Source of the DNA: Caproiciproducens faecalis
Lineage (GTDB): Bacteria; Bacillota; Clostridia; Oscillospirales; Acutalibacteraceae
Assembly: GCF_019448085.1 (NCBI RefSeq)
Contig: NZ_JAGFNZ010000002.1
Coordinates: 248,001 to 312,000 of the forward strand
Length of the DNA stretch: 64,000 nucleotides
Direction: 5' to 3'
A program made the translations under genes and the position numbers. The notes under the pieces were generated by a model that was not told where the DNA came from, searched no databases, and saw nothing but the letters and a program-made list of their open reading frames with translations. Positions 16,279 to 24,448 of the stretch are shown here, in pieces (position 1 is the first letter of the stretch; each line of letters opens with the position of its first letter).

Positions 16279-18819
16279 TCAGAATGTCTGCTCTGTACGG
16301 CTGATGATATCATCCTGCACTTCTTTTGCCAGTACTACAAACTGTGCGCTGTATCCGGCAACACGAACCACCAGATCCTTGTACTTGTCAGGATCTTTCT
16401 GGGCAGCCAGCAAAGTCTCTCTGTCAACGACATTGAACTGTACATGCATGCCTTTGTGGTCGAAATAGCTTCTGACAACAGACGCGAAGTTCTGCAGTCC
16501 CGTATCCCCTGCAAGTGCGGAGGGCAGGAATTTCTGGTTGAGCAGCGTTCCGTTGGATGCAAGGAAATGATCCAGTTTAGCAACAGAGTTCAATGCCGCT
16601 GTCGGACCCTTTACATCCTTGCCCTGTCTTGGGGAAACACCGTCCGCCAGAGGCAGCTTTGCCAATCTGCCGTCCGGCAGCGCGCCGACGTCTTTACCGA
16701 ACAGTACGTTGGCCGACACCGGGTAAACGCCCGCCTGGAACTGGCCGCCGCGCGGATTGGTATATTTCTGGACTTCTTCGCAGTAGATCCGGGCGATCTT
16801 GCGGGAAACCATGTCGACCTCGTCAATATCGTTGCCGAAGCACTCCGTGTTGTCCATCAGTCTGTAAATATTCTCATAGTCGCCGCTGCAGGAAGCGCAG
16901 GTATCTTTTACGCCGCACATCTTCTGCAGATCGGACATATCGATATTGCAGGAATTGCCGAGGACCTTCTTGACGGCCTCATAGATCTTCTGCTCCGTAA
17001 GAGCATCCGCTGTGCTGCTGCAGGGGTCTTCTGCGCCGGTTTTGGCTCCGACCGGACGGCCGTAGTTCGCATCCAGAGCTTCCTTCAGCTGGGCAATCGT
17101 AATGTCTTTATCCTTAAACACATGTTTATCCATCGCATAGATGGAGTCGCCGGAATCGGCAATACCAAATGCCTGCGGGCCGGTGAAGTTGTAAATGGCT
17201 CCGCCTTCCTGTACGGACTTGCCGCGCTTGATGCAGTCGTCAACCATAGCCGACTGGAACGGGAGCGGGCACCTTTCCGCATGGGCCAGATCGACGCAGT
17301 TGTCGGCTTCCGCCAGATGCTGCACGAAGTAAGCCATTTCTTTCTTAAACGCATCGTAGAATTCATCAATGGATTTCCACTCACACATATCCGGAACAAC
17401 CGGGCCAAGCTGTTTGTCGCCGACCTTGCCGCCGTGGATGGTGATGTCGAGAACCTTGGCAACATTGAAGAACGCGGCGTCGTGCCAGCCTTCGGTCTTG
17501 TGCGGGCACTGCGGCTCCACACAGCCGATAATGCAATACTCACGGGCGTCTTCAAGGGAAACGCCCCTGTTTTCAAGAGCAGGGATAATGACTTCGTCGT
17601 TGTACATTGCAGGCACGCCCAGTCCGATGCGGGCAAGCTCGCACGCCCTGTAGAGGAATTCGTCCGGGGTTCCCTGCCACACGCGGATGGAGAAGGAAGG
17701 CGCCGGCAGCTTGGTATGGGCGCACGCGTCCATCATCATGTACGAAACTTCATTGGTGGCATCCAGCCCGTCCGGTGTCTGGCCGCCCGCGCCGATGTTC
17801 TGGAACACCGCGTAGCCGGCAAACGCCTGAGCGGAAACCTCGTCGCGGGTCTTGTTGACGTCGTTGAGTTTAATCCAGATGCAGTCAACCAGTTCCTGCG
17901 CGAATTCTTTGGAAATGTTTTTGTCCGCGGCAAGATACGGATACATATACTGGTCGAAGCGGCCGGGAGAAATGGAGTGCCCGCTGGACTCGATCTGCAT
18001 CATGCTCTGGATGAACCAGAAGGACTGGCAGGCCTCATAGAAATTGCGCGCGCCGTTTTCCGGCACTCTGTCGCAGTTAACGGCAATCTGCAGAAGTTCT
18101 GCCTTTCTGGTGGCGTTCGTTTCCGAAGCGGCCAACCGTCTTGCTTCGTCCGCATACCGGTGGGCAAAATTGATCGCCGCATTATAAGTGATAATCAGAG
18201 CATTGTAGAACTGCTGCTTTTTTATGTAGGAAGGATCCGAAAGATCCATCTTCATCATGGCATCGACTACTTCCGCAATGACTCCGCGGAAGCCTTTTTC
18301 CAGGATCTTGCCATAGTCCACACAGACATGGCCCACGCCGCCGTAGAAGTAATTTCCTACGGTAAACACGCCGGCTGCCTGACAGTCCTTTGTTTCCGGG
18401 GACATATAGGAAGAAGCAAGCTCGCTGGTTGTCTTCCCCGGCCAGTACTTAAACGCCTCGTGCAGCTCTTTTGCGGTTTCCTTAGGGATGACGAACGGAT
18501 CCGCCATTCTGGTCGCCATGGTGTCGAATTCCTTCTCAACCCAGTCATAGGAAAACTCCGGGCAGATTTCCGTTGAGCGGGGGTGCTTGGTGATGGCGCC
18601 GACAATCAGCTCGTCGTCACGGATGGTTACCGGAAGATTGTTGAAAATCTTCTCATCCGCTTTGGCGCGTCTCATAATCGGCGGCAGGCCTTCTGTTTCC
18701 TTATAAGACTCTGTAACCAGAACCGCTCTCTCCGACTCAACATAAGGGGTTGCATCCAAAATCATTCTTTTTAGTTTTTCAACCCTTGCCGTTGGTTTGG
18801 AAAATCCTTTTTCTATCAC
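16279..18819 (-). CDS. B12-independent glycyl-radical diol dehydratase (signature enzyme)
   Basis: An 846-residue glycyl-radical enzyme. With the start at GTG 18819 (eight bases after AAGGAGG) the residues H164, H281-S282, C433, E435 and D447 fall at exactly the numbers I recall for Clostridium butyricum glycerol dehydratase, in motifs GGVGHVCVDY, SSGHSISPGR and GCVEPQCP...WHD. The glycyl-radical loop RVAGYSAQF places Gly at 822. The reaction is dehydration of 1,2-propanediol to propionaldehyde (or glycerol to 3-hydroxypropionaldehyde). A net insertion of about 59 residues (about 597-655) holds an amphipathic helix at 607-622 and several cysteines. The fucO gene and PduL/PduP partners favour propanediol. 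Confidence 0.95.
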   Translation of the reverse strand: MIEKGFSKPTARVEKLKRMILDATPYVESERAVLVTESYKETEGLPPIMRRAKADEKIFNNLPVTIRDDELIVGAITKHPRSTEICPEFSYDWVEKEFDTMATRMADPFVIPKETAKELHEAFKYWPGKTTSELASSYMSPETKDCQAAGVFTVGNYFYGGVGHVCVDYGKILEKGFRGVIAEVVDAMMKMDLSDPSYIKKQQFYNALIITYNAAINFAHRYADEARRLAASETNATRKAELLQIAVNCDRVPENGARNFYEACQSFWFIQSMMQIESSGHSISPGRFDQYMYPYLAADKNISKEFAQELVDCIWIKLNDVNKTRDEVSAQAFAGYAVFQNIGAGGQTPDGLDATNEVSYMMMDACAHTKLPAPSFSIRVWQGTPDEFLYRACELARIGLGVPAMYNDEVIIPALENRGVSLEDAREYCIIGCVEPQCPHKTEGWHDAAFFNVAKVLDITIHGGKVGDKQLGPVVPDMCEWKSIDEFYDAFKKEMAYFVQHLAEADNCVDLAHAERCPLPFQSAMVDDCIKRGKSVQEGGAIYNFTGPQAFGIADSGDSIYAMDKHVFKDKDITIAQLKEALDANYGRPVGAKTGAEDPCSSTADALTEQKIYEAVKKVLGNSCNIDMSDLQKMCGVKDTCASCSGDYENIYRLMDNTECFGNDIDEVDMVSRKIARIYCEEVQKYTNPRGGQFQAGVYPVSANVLFGKDVGALPDGRLAKLPLADGVSPRQGKDVKGPTAALNSVAKLDHFLASNGTLLNQKFLPSALAGDTGLQNFASVVRSYFDHKGMHVQFNVVDRETLLAAQKDPDKYKDLVVRVAGYSAQFVVLAKEVQDDIISRTEQTF

Positions 18820-18887
18820 TTTAAATACCTCCTTAAAAAAATTTGATCGACGAATTTTGAACACCCAAGTCCGATTTCTTAGCTTTG

Positions 18888-18893
18888 ATTATA
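18888..18893 (-). promoter_or_regulatory. Possible -10 box for the dehydratase transcript
   Basis: TATAAT on the minus strand about 70 bases upstream of the dehydratase start. The matching -35 position is poor (TTGCGC at the wrong spacing of 19), which would fit a promoter that needs an activator such as the AraC-type regulator of this locus. The surrounding 250-base gap is AT-rich and has no gene. Confidence 0.35.
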
Positions 18894-19031
18894 TACCTGC
18901 GTCAGCTTGACCGCGCAACACTTTCCAAACCCAAAGAATGTAAAATTAAAACTAAAAAATTTTTCAACAAAAGTATATTTTATGGAAGATAGATAAAATT
19001 GAAATCTTTTTAACGCTTAACCTGATCTGTT

Positions 19032-19064
19032 ATTTTTACGGAAAAATTTCTTTTCCGTAAAAAT
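19032..19064 (-). terminator. Stem-loop between the PfpI and dehydratase genes
   Basis: ATTTTTACGGAAAA pairs perfectly with TTTTCCGTAAAAAT around ATTTC; the arms end in A/T runs on both strands, so it can terminate transcription from the PfpI gene, which ends eight bases away. This would separate the shell/GTPase/PfpI leader transcript from the dehydratase operon, or allow only partial read-through. Confidence 0.6.
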
Positions 19065-19071
19065 TTGACAT

Positions 19072-19659
19072 TCAAAATGAAACTGAAATTCCCAGCAAAC
19101 CGACAAAATCCCTCAAAATCGCCGTATTGCCCGGCCACGCGGGAGAGGTCACCAGATTTCCGTCCGCAACCGATTCATCCGCTTCCGTATCAATATAAAT
19201 GCCCCCCGCCATTTCCACTTCTGGCTTGACCGACGGGTACGCTGTAAGCCGCCTTCCCCGCACCACATCCGCCGCGGTCAGCAGCTGAACCCCGTGGCAG
19301 ATGGCCGCCACCGGCCTGCTCAGCTTCATAAAGTACCGGATGATGTCGAGGACCTCATCATTCAGCCGCAGATACTCCGGGGAGCGCCCGCCCGTCAGAT
19401 AAAGTCCGGCGTATTCCTCAATCCGCAGCCCGGCAAAGGTGGCGTTGAGCAGAAAACGGTGCCCCGGCTTTTCCGTGTAGGTCTGGTCGCCCTCAAAGTC
19501 ATGGATGGCTGTTTTAATGGATTCTCCGGCCTTTTTGCCCGGGCACGCCACGTCTGCCTGAAGCCCAAAGACGCCCAGAGTCTGATAGGGAACCATCACC
19601 TCGTAGTCCTCTGTAAAGTCCCCGGCCAGTATCAGTATTTTTTTCCGCCTTTTGTCCAT
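19072..19659 (-). CDS. DJ-1/PfpI family protein
   Basis: A 195-residue protein of the class I glutamine amidotransferase-like superfamily. The nucleophile elbow AAICHGVQLL (Cys in C-H-G) and the upstream GGRSPEYLRLND loop are visible, as is the N-terminal ILILAGDFTEDYEVM. Members act as glyoxalases, chaperones or deglycases against reactive carbonyls, although many are uncharacterised. Placement inside a compartment operon that produces toxic aldehydes suggests protection against aldehyde damage. Start at ATG 19659 follows GGGAGGAG. It could instead be an unrelated stress gene captured into the operon. Confidence 0.85.
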   Translation of the reverse strand: MDKRRKKILILAGDFTEDYEVMVPYQTLGVFGLQADVACPGKKAGESIKTAIHDFEGDQTYTEKPGHRFLLNATFAGLRIEEYAGLYLTGGRSPEYLRLNDEVLDIIRYFMKLSRPVAAICHGVQLLTAADVVRGRRLTAYPSVKPEVEMAGGIYIDTEADESVADGNLVTSPAWPGNTAILRDFVGLLGISVSF

Positions 19660-19688
19660 ATTTTTCTCCTCCCGACACTCAGGTAAAA

Positions 19689-20171
19689 TCAAGACCTGTT
19701 TTCTGCAAAATTAAGACCTTTCTCTTCCCACGGTAAGATGTCGCCCGGTTCTCGCAGATGATTTAAAATATCCGGAACGCCTTCCCCCGTTATGGAATTG
19801 ACATAAAAGATTGTCTTGCACCCCGCAAGCTTCAGCCAGTTTTCCGCCAAATCCGTCCTTGCGCCCTTTACATCGATCTGCGTAACAATTCCAATTACTT
19901 CTCTGGTTGCGGCGGCTACAAAATTGGGACTGTAAAGGGAATATTTCTCCGTTGCGTTCAGTAACAAGCCCACGACATCCGCCTCATAGCCGTAAAGCAC
20001 CAGCGCTCTCGCCAGCGTTCTGTTTTCCGCGTACTCGCCGGGCGTATCAATAATGACATCGTAATGGTTAACATACTGCGTTTTGTGATACTGAATTTTT
20101 TCACCCCTCAGCGCCTGCGTCAGAGTTGTTTTTCCGCTTCCGGTTCTGCCAACCAACATAATTTTTTTCAT
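19689..20171 (-). CDS. EutP/PduV-like small GTPase
   Basis: A 160-residue P-loop protein with Walker A GRTGSGKTT at residues 8-16, switch-like DTPGEYAENR, and a G4-like VTQIDVKGA. EutP/PduV proteins are Ras-like and are associated with the position or distribution of microcompartments in the cell. The start lies six bases after the stop of the EutS-like shell gene and lacks a strong ribosome-binding site, so it is probably translationally coupled. PduV in Salmonella binds the shell through PduU, and a PduU/EutS-like gene is the immediate upstream neighbour here. Confidence 0.9.
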   Translation of the reverse strand: MKKIMLVGRTGSGKTTLTQALRGEKIQYHKTQYVNHYDVIIDTPGEYAENRTLARALVLYGYEADVVGLLLNATEKYSLYSPNFVAAATREVIGIVTQIDVKGARTDLAENWLKLAGCKTIFYVNSITGEGVPDILNHLREPGDILPWEEKGLNFAENRS

Positions 20172-20177
20172 ACGCGC

Positions 20178-20558
20178 CTACGCTTTCGTCAGGTTGCACA
20201 CGGTAAATCCCATCACATTTTCCGCATAATTCAAGACGGCCTCCAGAGCGGTCGTTACATCCGATATTTTTCCGGTAATAATCAGCGTGCCGCTGAACCG
20301 GTCAATAAAACCAATATCTATCCCCGACTTTTTCAGTGCAATGTCGGCTGCGATAATGGATGTTTCGCTTGGAGTCATTGTCAGAATTCCGATTGCCGCC
20401 TTGGCATAATCGATTTTAGGGTCCAGGCCGAGCTTCTGATAAATGACCGTGTTGGGGCTGGCAATCACATGCGCCATCGTCACCTGTTTGCCCGGCACCG
20501 TCTCCTGAATAATTCTCATTAATTTTTCGCCCGACTGCTCCAAATCCTCTAATTTCAC
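20178..20558 (-). CDS. EutS/PduU-like circularly permuted BMC shell protein
   Basis: A 126-residue shell protein whose N-terminal beta-strand region (KQVTMAHVIASPNTVIYQKLGL) precedes the BMC core (AAIGILTMTPSETSIIAADIALKKSGIDIGFIDRFSGTLIITG), the order expected for the permuted EutS/PduU subgroup. These hexamers have a beta-barrel cap over the pore. Start is GTG 20558 after AAGGAAGG. It is the first gene of the EutS-EutP-PfpI leader set; the 200 bases upstream hold no consensus promoter, only an AT-rich TACTATATA stretch. Confidence 0.9.
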   Translation of the reverse strand: MKLEDLEQSGEKLMRIIQETVPGKQVTMAHVIASPNTVIYQKLGLDPKIDYAKAAIGILTMTPSETSIIAADIALKKSGIDIGFIDRFSGTLIITGKISDVTTALEAVLNYAENVMGFTVCNLTKA

Positions 20559-20685
20559 AAAAAGACCTTCCTTGCAATATAAATGCTGTCCGTGATTTCT
20601 AAATATATAGTATCATGATGCAGAATGTACCCATAACACAATACAAACCAATTCGCAGTAAATTTGAAAGGTGCGAACGATAAAT

Positions 20686-20714
20686 CAGCGCGGCCGGATA
20701 TCCCGGCCGCGCTG
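20686..20714 (-). terminator. GC-rich stem-loop after fucO
   Basis: CAGCGCGGCCGG pairs with CCGGCCGCGCTG, 12 of 12, around ATATC. On the minus strand it follows the fucO stop by 46 bases. The following bases are ATTTATCG rather than a long U-run, so termination may be partial and fucO transcription might continue into the shell genes. Confidence 0.5.
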
Positions 20715-20760
20715 TCATCCGGTTTAACCGGACTGTATTTCCTTTAACGTGATAAAGCGC

Positions 20761-21912
20761 CTACATCATGGATTTGTAAAGGGCGATCACATCCTCCACG
20801 GTGGGGTCTTTCGGGTTCCCGCCCGTGCAGGCGTCCGCCATGGCGGACTCGGCAAGGAACGGGATGTCTTCTTCCTTTACCCCCACCAAGGAAACCTTCT
20901 GCGGAATTTCGACGTCTCTGGAGAGCTGCTTGACCGCGTCGATTGCTGCCCGGCGATACTCCTCTTGCGTCATGTCGTCCACACCCTGCACGCCCATGGC
21001 ACGCGCGATTTCACGGTATTTTTCACCGGTGGATTCCGCGTTGTACTCCAGTACGGTGGGCAAAATGGTCGCGCAAGCCACGCCGTGGGGCGTGTCGTAC
21101 AGCGCGCTGAGCGGATGCGCCATGGAGTGCACAATGCCAAGGCCCACATTGGAAAAGCCCATGCCCGCCACATACTGACCCAGAGCCATCTCACTGCGTC
21201 CCTGCGGATCGCCGGCGACAGAGCTGCGCAGGGCACGGGAAATAATCTCAATCGCTTTCAGGTGCAGCATGTCCGTCAGCTCCCACGCGCCCTTGGTGAT
21301 GTATCCTTCAATTGCGTGGGTCAGCGCGTCCATTCCGGTTGCGGCGCACAGTCCCTTCGGCATGGAGGCGGACATTTCCGGGTCAATAACGGCGACCACA
21401 GGAATGTCGTGAGGGTCAACGCACACGAATTTGCGGTGCTTTTCTTCGTCGGTGATGACATAGTTAATCGTTACCTCAGCGGCGGTACCGGAGGTGGTGG
21501 AAACTGCCAGAATCGGAAGGCATTTCTTTGCGGTCTGTACGGCCCCTTCCAGGCTGCGGACATCCGCATGCTCCGGATTTGTCATAATCACGGCAATGGC
21601 CTTGCTGGTGTCGATGGCGCTGCCGCCGCCCACGGCAATCAGGCAGTCCGCTTTCATCTTCTTGCAGGCCTTTACGCCGTCCTGCACATTCTGTATGGTG
21701 GGATTCGCTTTGATTTTGTCGAACACTTCATAAGAAATGGAGGCGTCATCCAGCACCTTCATCACCCGGGTGGCGACCTTGAACTTGATGAGATCCTTGT
21801 CGGTGACAAGCATCACTTTCTTCAAACCGCGCTTCTTGACCTCTGAAGACAGCTCCGCAATGGCGCCCGGGCCAAAATAGGACGTTTCATTCAAGACGGT
21901 ACGATAAGACAT
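20761..21912 (-). CDS. fucO: Lactaldehyde reductase / 1,2-propanediol oxidoreductase
   Basis: A 383-residue Fe-dependent alcohol dehydrogenase that reduces lactaldehyde to 1,2-propanediol. Long stretches follow remembered E. coli FucO closely, including VTDEEKHRKFVCVDPHDIP-type, ATGMDALTHAIEGYITKGAW and GQYVAGMGFSNVGLG. NAD-binding GGGSAIDTSKA and the metal-ligand histidines (ALTHAIEGY, HSMAHPL, DTPHGVA) are present. Lactaldehyde arises from fucose or rhamnose breakdown, and this enzyme would feed propanediol into the compartment. It heads the minus-strand cluster and is divergent from the PocR-MCP gene. Confidence 0.95.
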   Translation of the reverse strand: MSYRTVLNETSYFGPGAIAELSSEVKKRGLKKVMLVTDKDLIKFKVATRVMKVLDDASISYEVFDKIKANPTIQNVQDGVKACKKMKADCLIAVGGGSAIDTSKAIAVIMTNPEHADVRSLEGAVQTAKKCLPILAVSTTSGTAAEVTINYVITDEEKHRKFVCVDPHDIPVVAVIDPEMSASMPKGLCAATGMDALTHAIEGYITKGAWELTDMLHLKAIEIISRALRSSVAGDPQGRSEMALGQYVAGMGFSNVGLGIVHSMAHPLSALYDTPHGVACATILPTVLEYNAESTGEKYREIARAMGVQGVDDMTQEEYRRAAIDAVKQLSRDVEIPQKVSLVGVKEEDIPFLAESAMADACTGGNPKDPTVEDVIALYKSMM

Positions 21913-22144
21913 AACATTCCCTCCAAATTTAATATTCCATCGAAACGGCCCGACAGCTTTTCGGCCGCCTGTCCGTAATGGTCATACGGCTGTGATTTTT
22001 TCCTCGGGGTTCTCCTCAATATTCCTGTCCAATATTATAACGATACCGGCAAAAAAATGCAGGTAAATTTAAATACTCCCGACGGGAATTTTTCTATGTT
22101 TTTTGTATAGCATCATCAAATAAATTATCGTATTAATTTAATAT

Positions 22145-22173
22145 TTGCAATTAAGTCACACCCGCTATACGAT
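22145..22173 (+). promoter_or_regulatory. Promoter of the PocR-MCP gene
   Basis: TTGCAA (22145-22150), 17-base spacer, TACGAT (22168-22173), upstream of the start at 22206. The rest of the 290-base divergent region toward fucO shows only AT-rich sequence and no gene. Confidence 0.45.
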
Positions 22174-22205
22174 ATATTATGAATAAAAAGCGAAGGGGTA
22201 AATTC

Positions 22206-23252
22206 ATGATTAGTTTTTTGGAAGATGGCAATGTCAATATGAAAGCAATTGAAATCGTCGACATTGTGGACATGTCCCTGCTGCAAAAATTTCAGGATAG
22301 CTTTGCCGTTGGGATGAATTGCGCCAGTGTAACGGTTGACAGAAACGGGATACCGATTACAAAACCGAGTTCCTACACCAGATTTTGCGATGGATTTGTA
22401 CATAAGTCAAAAATCGGCGATGAAAGATGCGCGATTTCTCATAACCGCATGGGCGAAGAGGCCGCGCGGACAGGCAGACCTTTTGTAGGACAATGCCACG
22501 CCGGACTGATCGATTTTGCCGCCCCGGTTATTATTAATCATGAATTGATCGGAACCGTACTTGGAGGTCAGCTCCTGACGGAAAAGCCAAAGGAGGAAGA
22601 TTTCCGCAGAACCGCCAGAGAAATCGACGCCAGTGAAACCGGGCTTGTCGATGCCGCAAATAAAGTGAACATTACCAATATGAAGAATATCAGCGCCGCG
22701 GCTGAGGTTTTGTTTATTGTAGTCAACACGCTGGCTGAAAACGGATATGCCAGAATTGAACTGGAGGTTCTGGCCAAACGTCTGGCGAACAAGTTTATTG
22801 AAATTTCATCTACTTTGGAGGAACTGGCTACCTCGGCACAAAGCATTACGGTACAGCAGCACGATCTGAATGACGAAATCGCACAGGTTGAACAGTTGAC
22901 GGAAGAAATTAACGGCGTACTGAAATCCATAACTGAAATTGCATCCTATACAAAGATCCTAGGCTTTAATGCCTCCATCGAATCCGCCCGTGTCGGTGAA
23001 GCCGGCAGAGGATTTGAAGTAGTTGCCAGAGAAATTCAAACCCTTTCCGAAAGCTCGTCAAAAACAGCCAATTATATTATGCAGCTGACTGACAAGATCA
23101 AGGGGTCGATTAAAGAAACGGTAAACCATTCTCAAATTACGCTGCATACCACAGAGGAACAGTCCAGCGCAATGGAAGAAGTAGCCGCCGCCATTCAGGA
23201 ATCCGTTTATCTGGCGGATCAGCTGAATGGGCTGATGAAATCGTTAAAATAA
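22206..23252 (+). CDS. Soluble PocR-domain methyl-accepting signalling protein
   Basis: A 348-residue protein. Residues about 10-165 are a PocR domain (FAVGMNCASVTVDRNGIPITK, GGQLLTEKP, Cys-containing GQCHAG). Residues about 195-345 form a shortened methyl-accepting chemotaxis-type coiled coil with the hairpin tip ILGFNASIESARVGEAGRGFEVVAREI, the part that contacts CheA/CheW. There is no transmembrane segment and the signalling domain is shorter than in standard receptors. Start at ATG 22206 follows GAAGGGG. The same ligand-sensor type occurs in the kinase-like protein at 8075-9373, so both may sense propanediol or a related diol, one for gene control and one for chemotaxis or another output. 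Confidence 0.88.
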   Translation: MISFLEDGNVNMKAIEIVDIVDMSLLQKFQDSFAVGMNCASVTVDRNGIPITKPSSYTRFCDGFVHKSKIGDERCAISHNRMGEEAARTGRPFVGQCHAGLIDFAAPVIINHELIGTVLGGQLLTEKPKEEDFRRTAREIDASETGLVDAANKVNITNMKNISAAAEVLFIVVNTLAENGYARIELEVLAKRLANKFIEISSTLEELATSAQSITVQQHDLNDEIAQVEQLTEEINGVLKSITEIASYTKILGFNASIESARVGEAGRGFEVVAREIQTLSESSSKTANYIMQLTDKIKGSIKETVNHSQITLHTTEEQSSAMEEVAAAIQESVYLADQLNGLMKSLK

Positions 23253-23290
23253 ACCGATTAATTTTCAATCAGGGTACTGCCCAAAAATTC

Positions 23291-23325
23291 AAGGGCCGTT
23301 TCAGCTTTACGCTGAAACGGCCCTT
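23291..23325. terminator. Bidirectional terminator
   Basis: AAGGGCCGTTTCAGC pairs 15 of 15 with GCTGAAACGGCCCTT around TTTAC, followed by T on the plus strand and flanked by A on the other side. It separates the convergent PocR-MCP and substrate-binding protein genes. Confidence 0.85.
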
Positions 23326-23341
23326 TCCGTAGAAATCGCCT

Positions 23342-24361
23342 TTATTTTACGTCTTTGATTGCCTGCTCGGCAAACGAGGTGTTAATCAGCTTGTCGTACG
23401 GAACGCTTTGCTTCAGCTCGCCGGCCTGAGTCATAACCTCCTGCAGAAGAGAGAATTCCTCCGGCTTTAAAATCGGATTGGGGCTCCAAGCCTCAATTTC
23501 CTTATAGTGCTGTGCGACCGTGGTAAGCAGCTTGACATCCGTGTCCGGGAAGGAGGGCGCCATTGCTTTCGCGATTTCTTCCGGGGTGTGCGAATAGACC
23601 CATTTCTGCCCCTTGTAAACAGCTCTGGTAAAGCGGGCGATAAGGTCGGCATTCTTTTCAATATAGCTCTTCTTGGCACAGTAGGCGGTGTAGGGAATCT
23701 CTCCGCTTTCCTTGCCGATGGAAGCTACGATGTATCCTTTTCCCTGTGCTACAATCTGGGAAGCAGCCGGCTCAAACATGGTCACATAGTCGCCCGTGCC
23801 GTTGATGAAAGCCGGGCCCATCAGCGCATATTGGATGCTGTCGTCCAGTTTGGTGTCCTTCTTCGGGTCCAGCCCGTTTTTGCGGATAACGTACTGCAGC
23901 GTCATGTATGGCACGCCGCCCTTTCGGCCGGGGAGCACTACTTTGTTGCGGATTTTATCCCATGTAAAGTTCGGATCCGGCTGCCGTCCGAGCAGGAAAG
24001 AACCGTCGCGCTGGGTTACCAGCGCAAAGATTTGCGCGCTGTCGGTCTTCCCCTCGTTGTAAACATAGATGGAAGCCTCCGGCCCGGCAAGCCCAATGTC
24101 GGCGTTGTTGGACAGGATTGTCGACATTACCTTATCGGTCCCCTCCGCGGTAGCAATCTCCAGATCGATTCCTTCCTCCGCGAAAAAGCCCAGGTTGACT
24201 GCCGCGTACTGCGGTGCATAGAAAACGGAGTGCGTGACTTCGCACACTCTTACTTTTACCTTCTGCTTATTTTCCGTCGCAGCTTTTCCGCATCCTGCAA
24301 CAGCCGCCAGCATGACTGCAAGACAGACGGCAACCGCGGACCATTTTAACATTTTTTTCAT
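23342..24361 (-). CDS. ABC importer substrate-binding lipoprotein (NitT/TauT/SsuA-like)
   Basis: A 339-residue lipoprotein with signal peptide and lipobox (AAVAGCGKAA, cysteine at residue 24). The mature part is an NMT1/SsuA-type fold: YAPQYAAVNLGFFAEEGIDLEI, ILSNNADIGLAGPEASIY, and a C-terminal helical region. This family binds sulfonates, nitrate, or pyrimidine and thiamine precursors; the ligand cannot be told here. It is the last gene of a three-gene operon (ATPase, permease, binding protein). Related binding proteins are used for riboflavin and thiamine precursors in Firmicutes, which remain alternatives. Confidence 0.88.
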   Translation of the reverse strand: MKKMLKWSAVAVCLAVMLAAVAGCGKAATENKQKVKVRVCEVTHSVFYAPQYAAVNLGFFAEEGIDLEIATAEGTDKVMSTILSNNADIGLAGPEASIYVYNEGKTDSAQIFALVTQRDGSFLLGRQPDPNFTWDKIRNKVVLPGRKGGVPYMTLQYVIRKNGLDPKKDTKLDDSIQYALMGPAFINGTGDYVTMFEPAASQIVAQGKGYIVASIGKESGEIPYTAYCAKKSYIEKNADLIARFTRAVYKGQKWVYSHTPEEIAKAMAPSFPDTDVKLLTTVAQHYKEIEAWSPNPILKPEEFSLLQEVMTQAGELKQSVPYDKLINTSFAEQAIKDVK

Positions 24362-24448
24362 ACTCTTAGCCCCTTTCTTAAACGGTATGCGGGAAAATTT
24401 CCCTTTCTTATCGAATAATCTGTTTCATACCAGATTACGGTATCCTTT

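Noticed and set aside
16210-18576. Long plus-strand frame of 788 codons opposite the dehydratase gene
   Set aside because: It is an antisense shadow: no ribosome-binding site, unlike any family, and fully covered by the glycyl-radical enzyme gene.
16279-18819. Choline trimethylamine-lyase (CutC) identity for the glycyl-radical enzyme
   Set aside because: H164, H281 and D447 (WHD after GCVEPQ) are the diol/glycerol dehydratase set; CutC has a different motif after GCVEPQ.
20686-20714. Restriction-type or attachment palindrome after fucO
   Set aside because: The perfect CAGCGCGGCCGG stem is more simply read as a terminator-like hairpin at the end of fucO.
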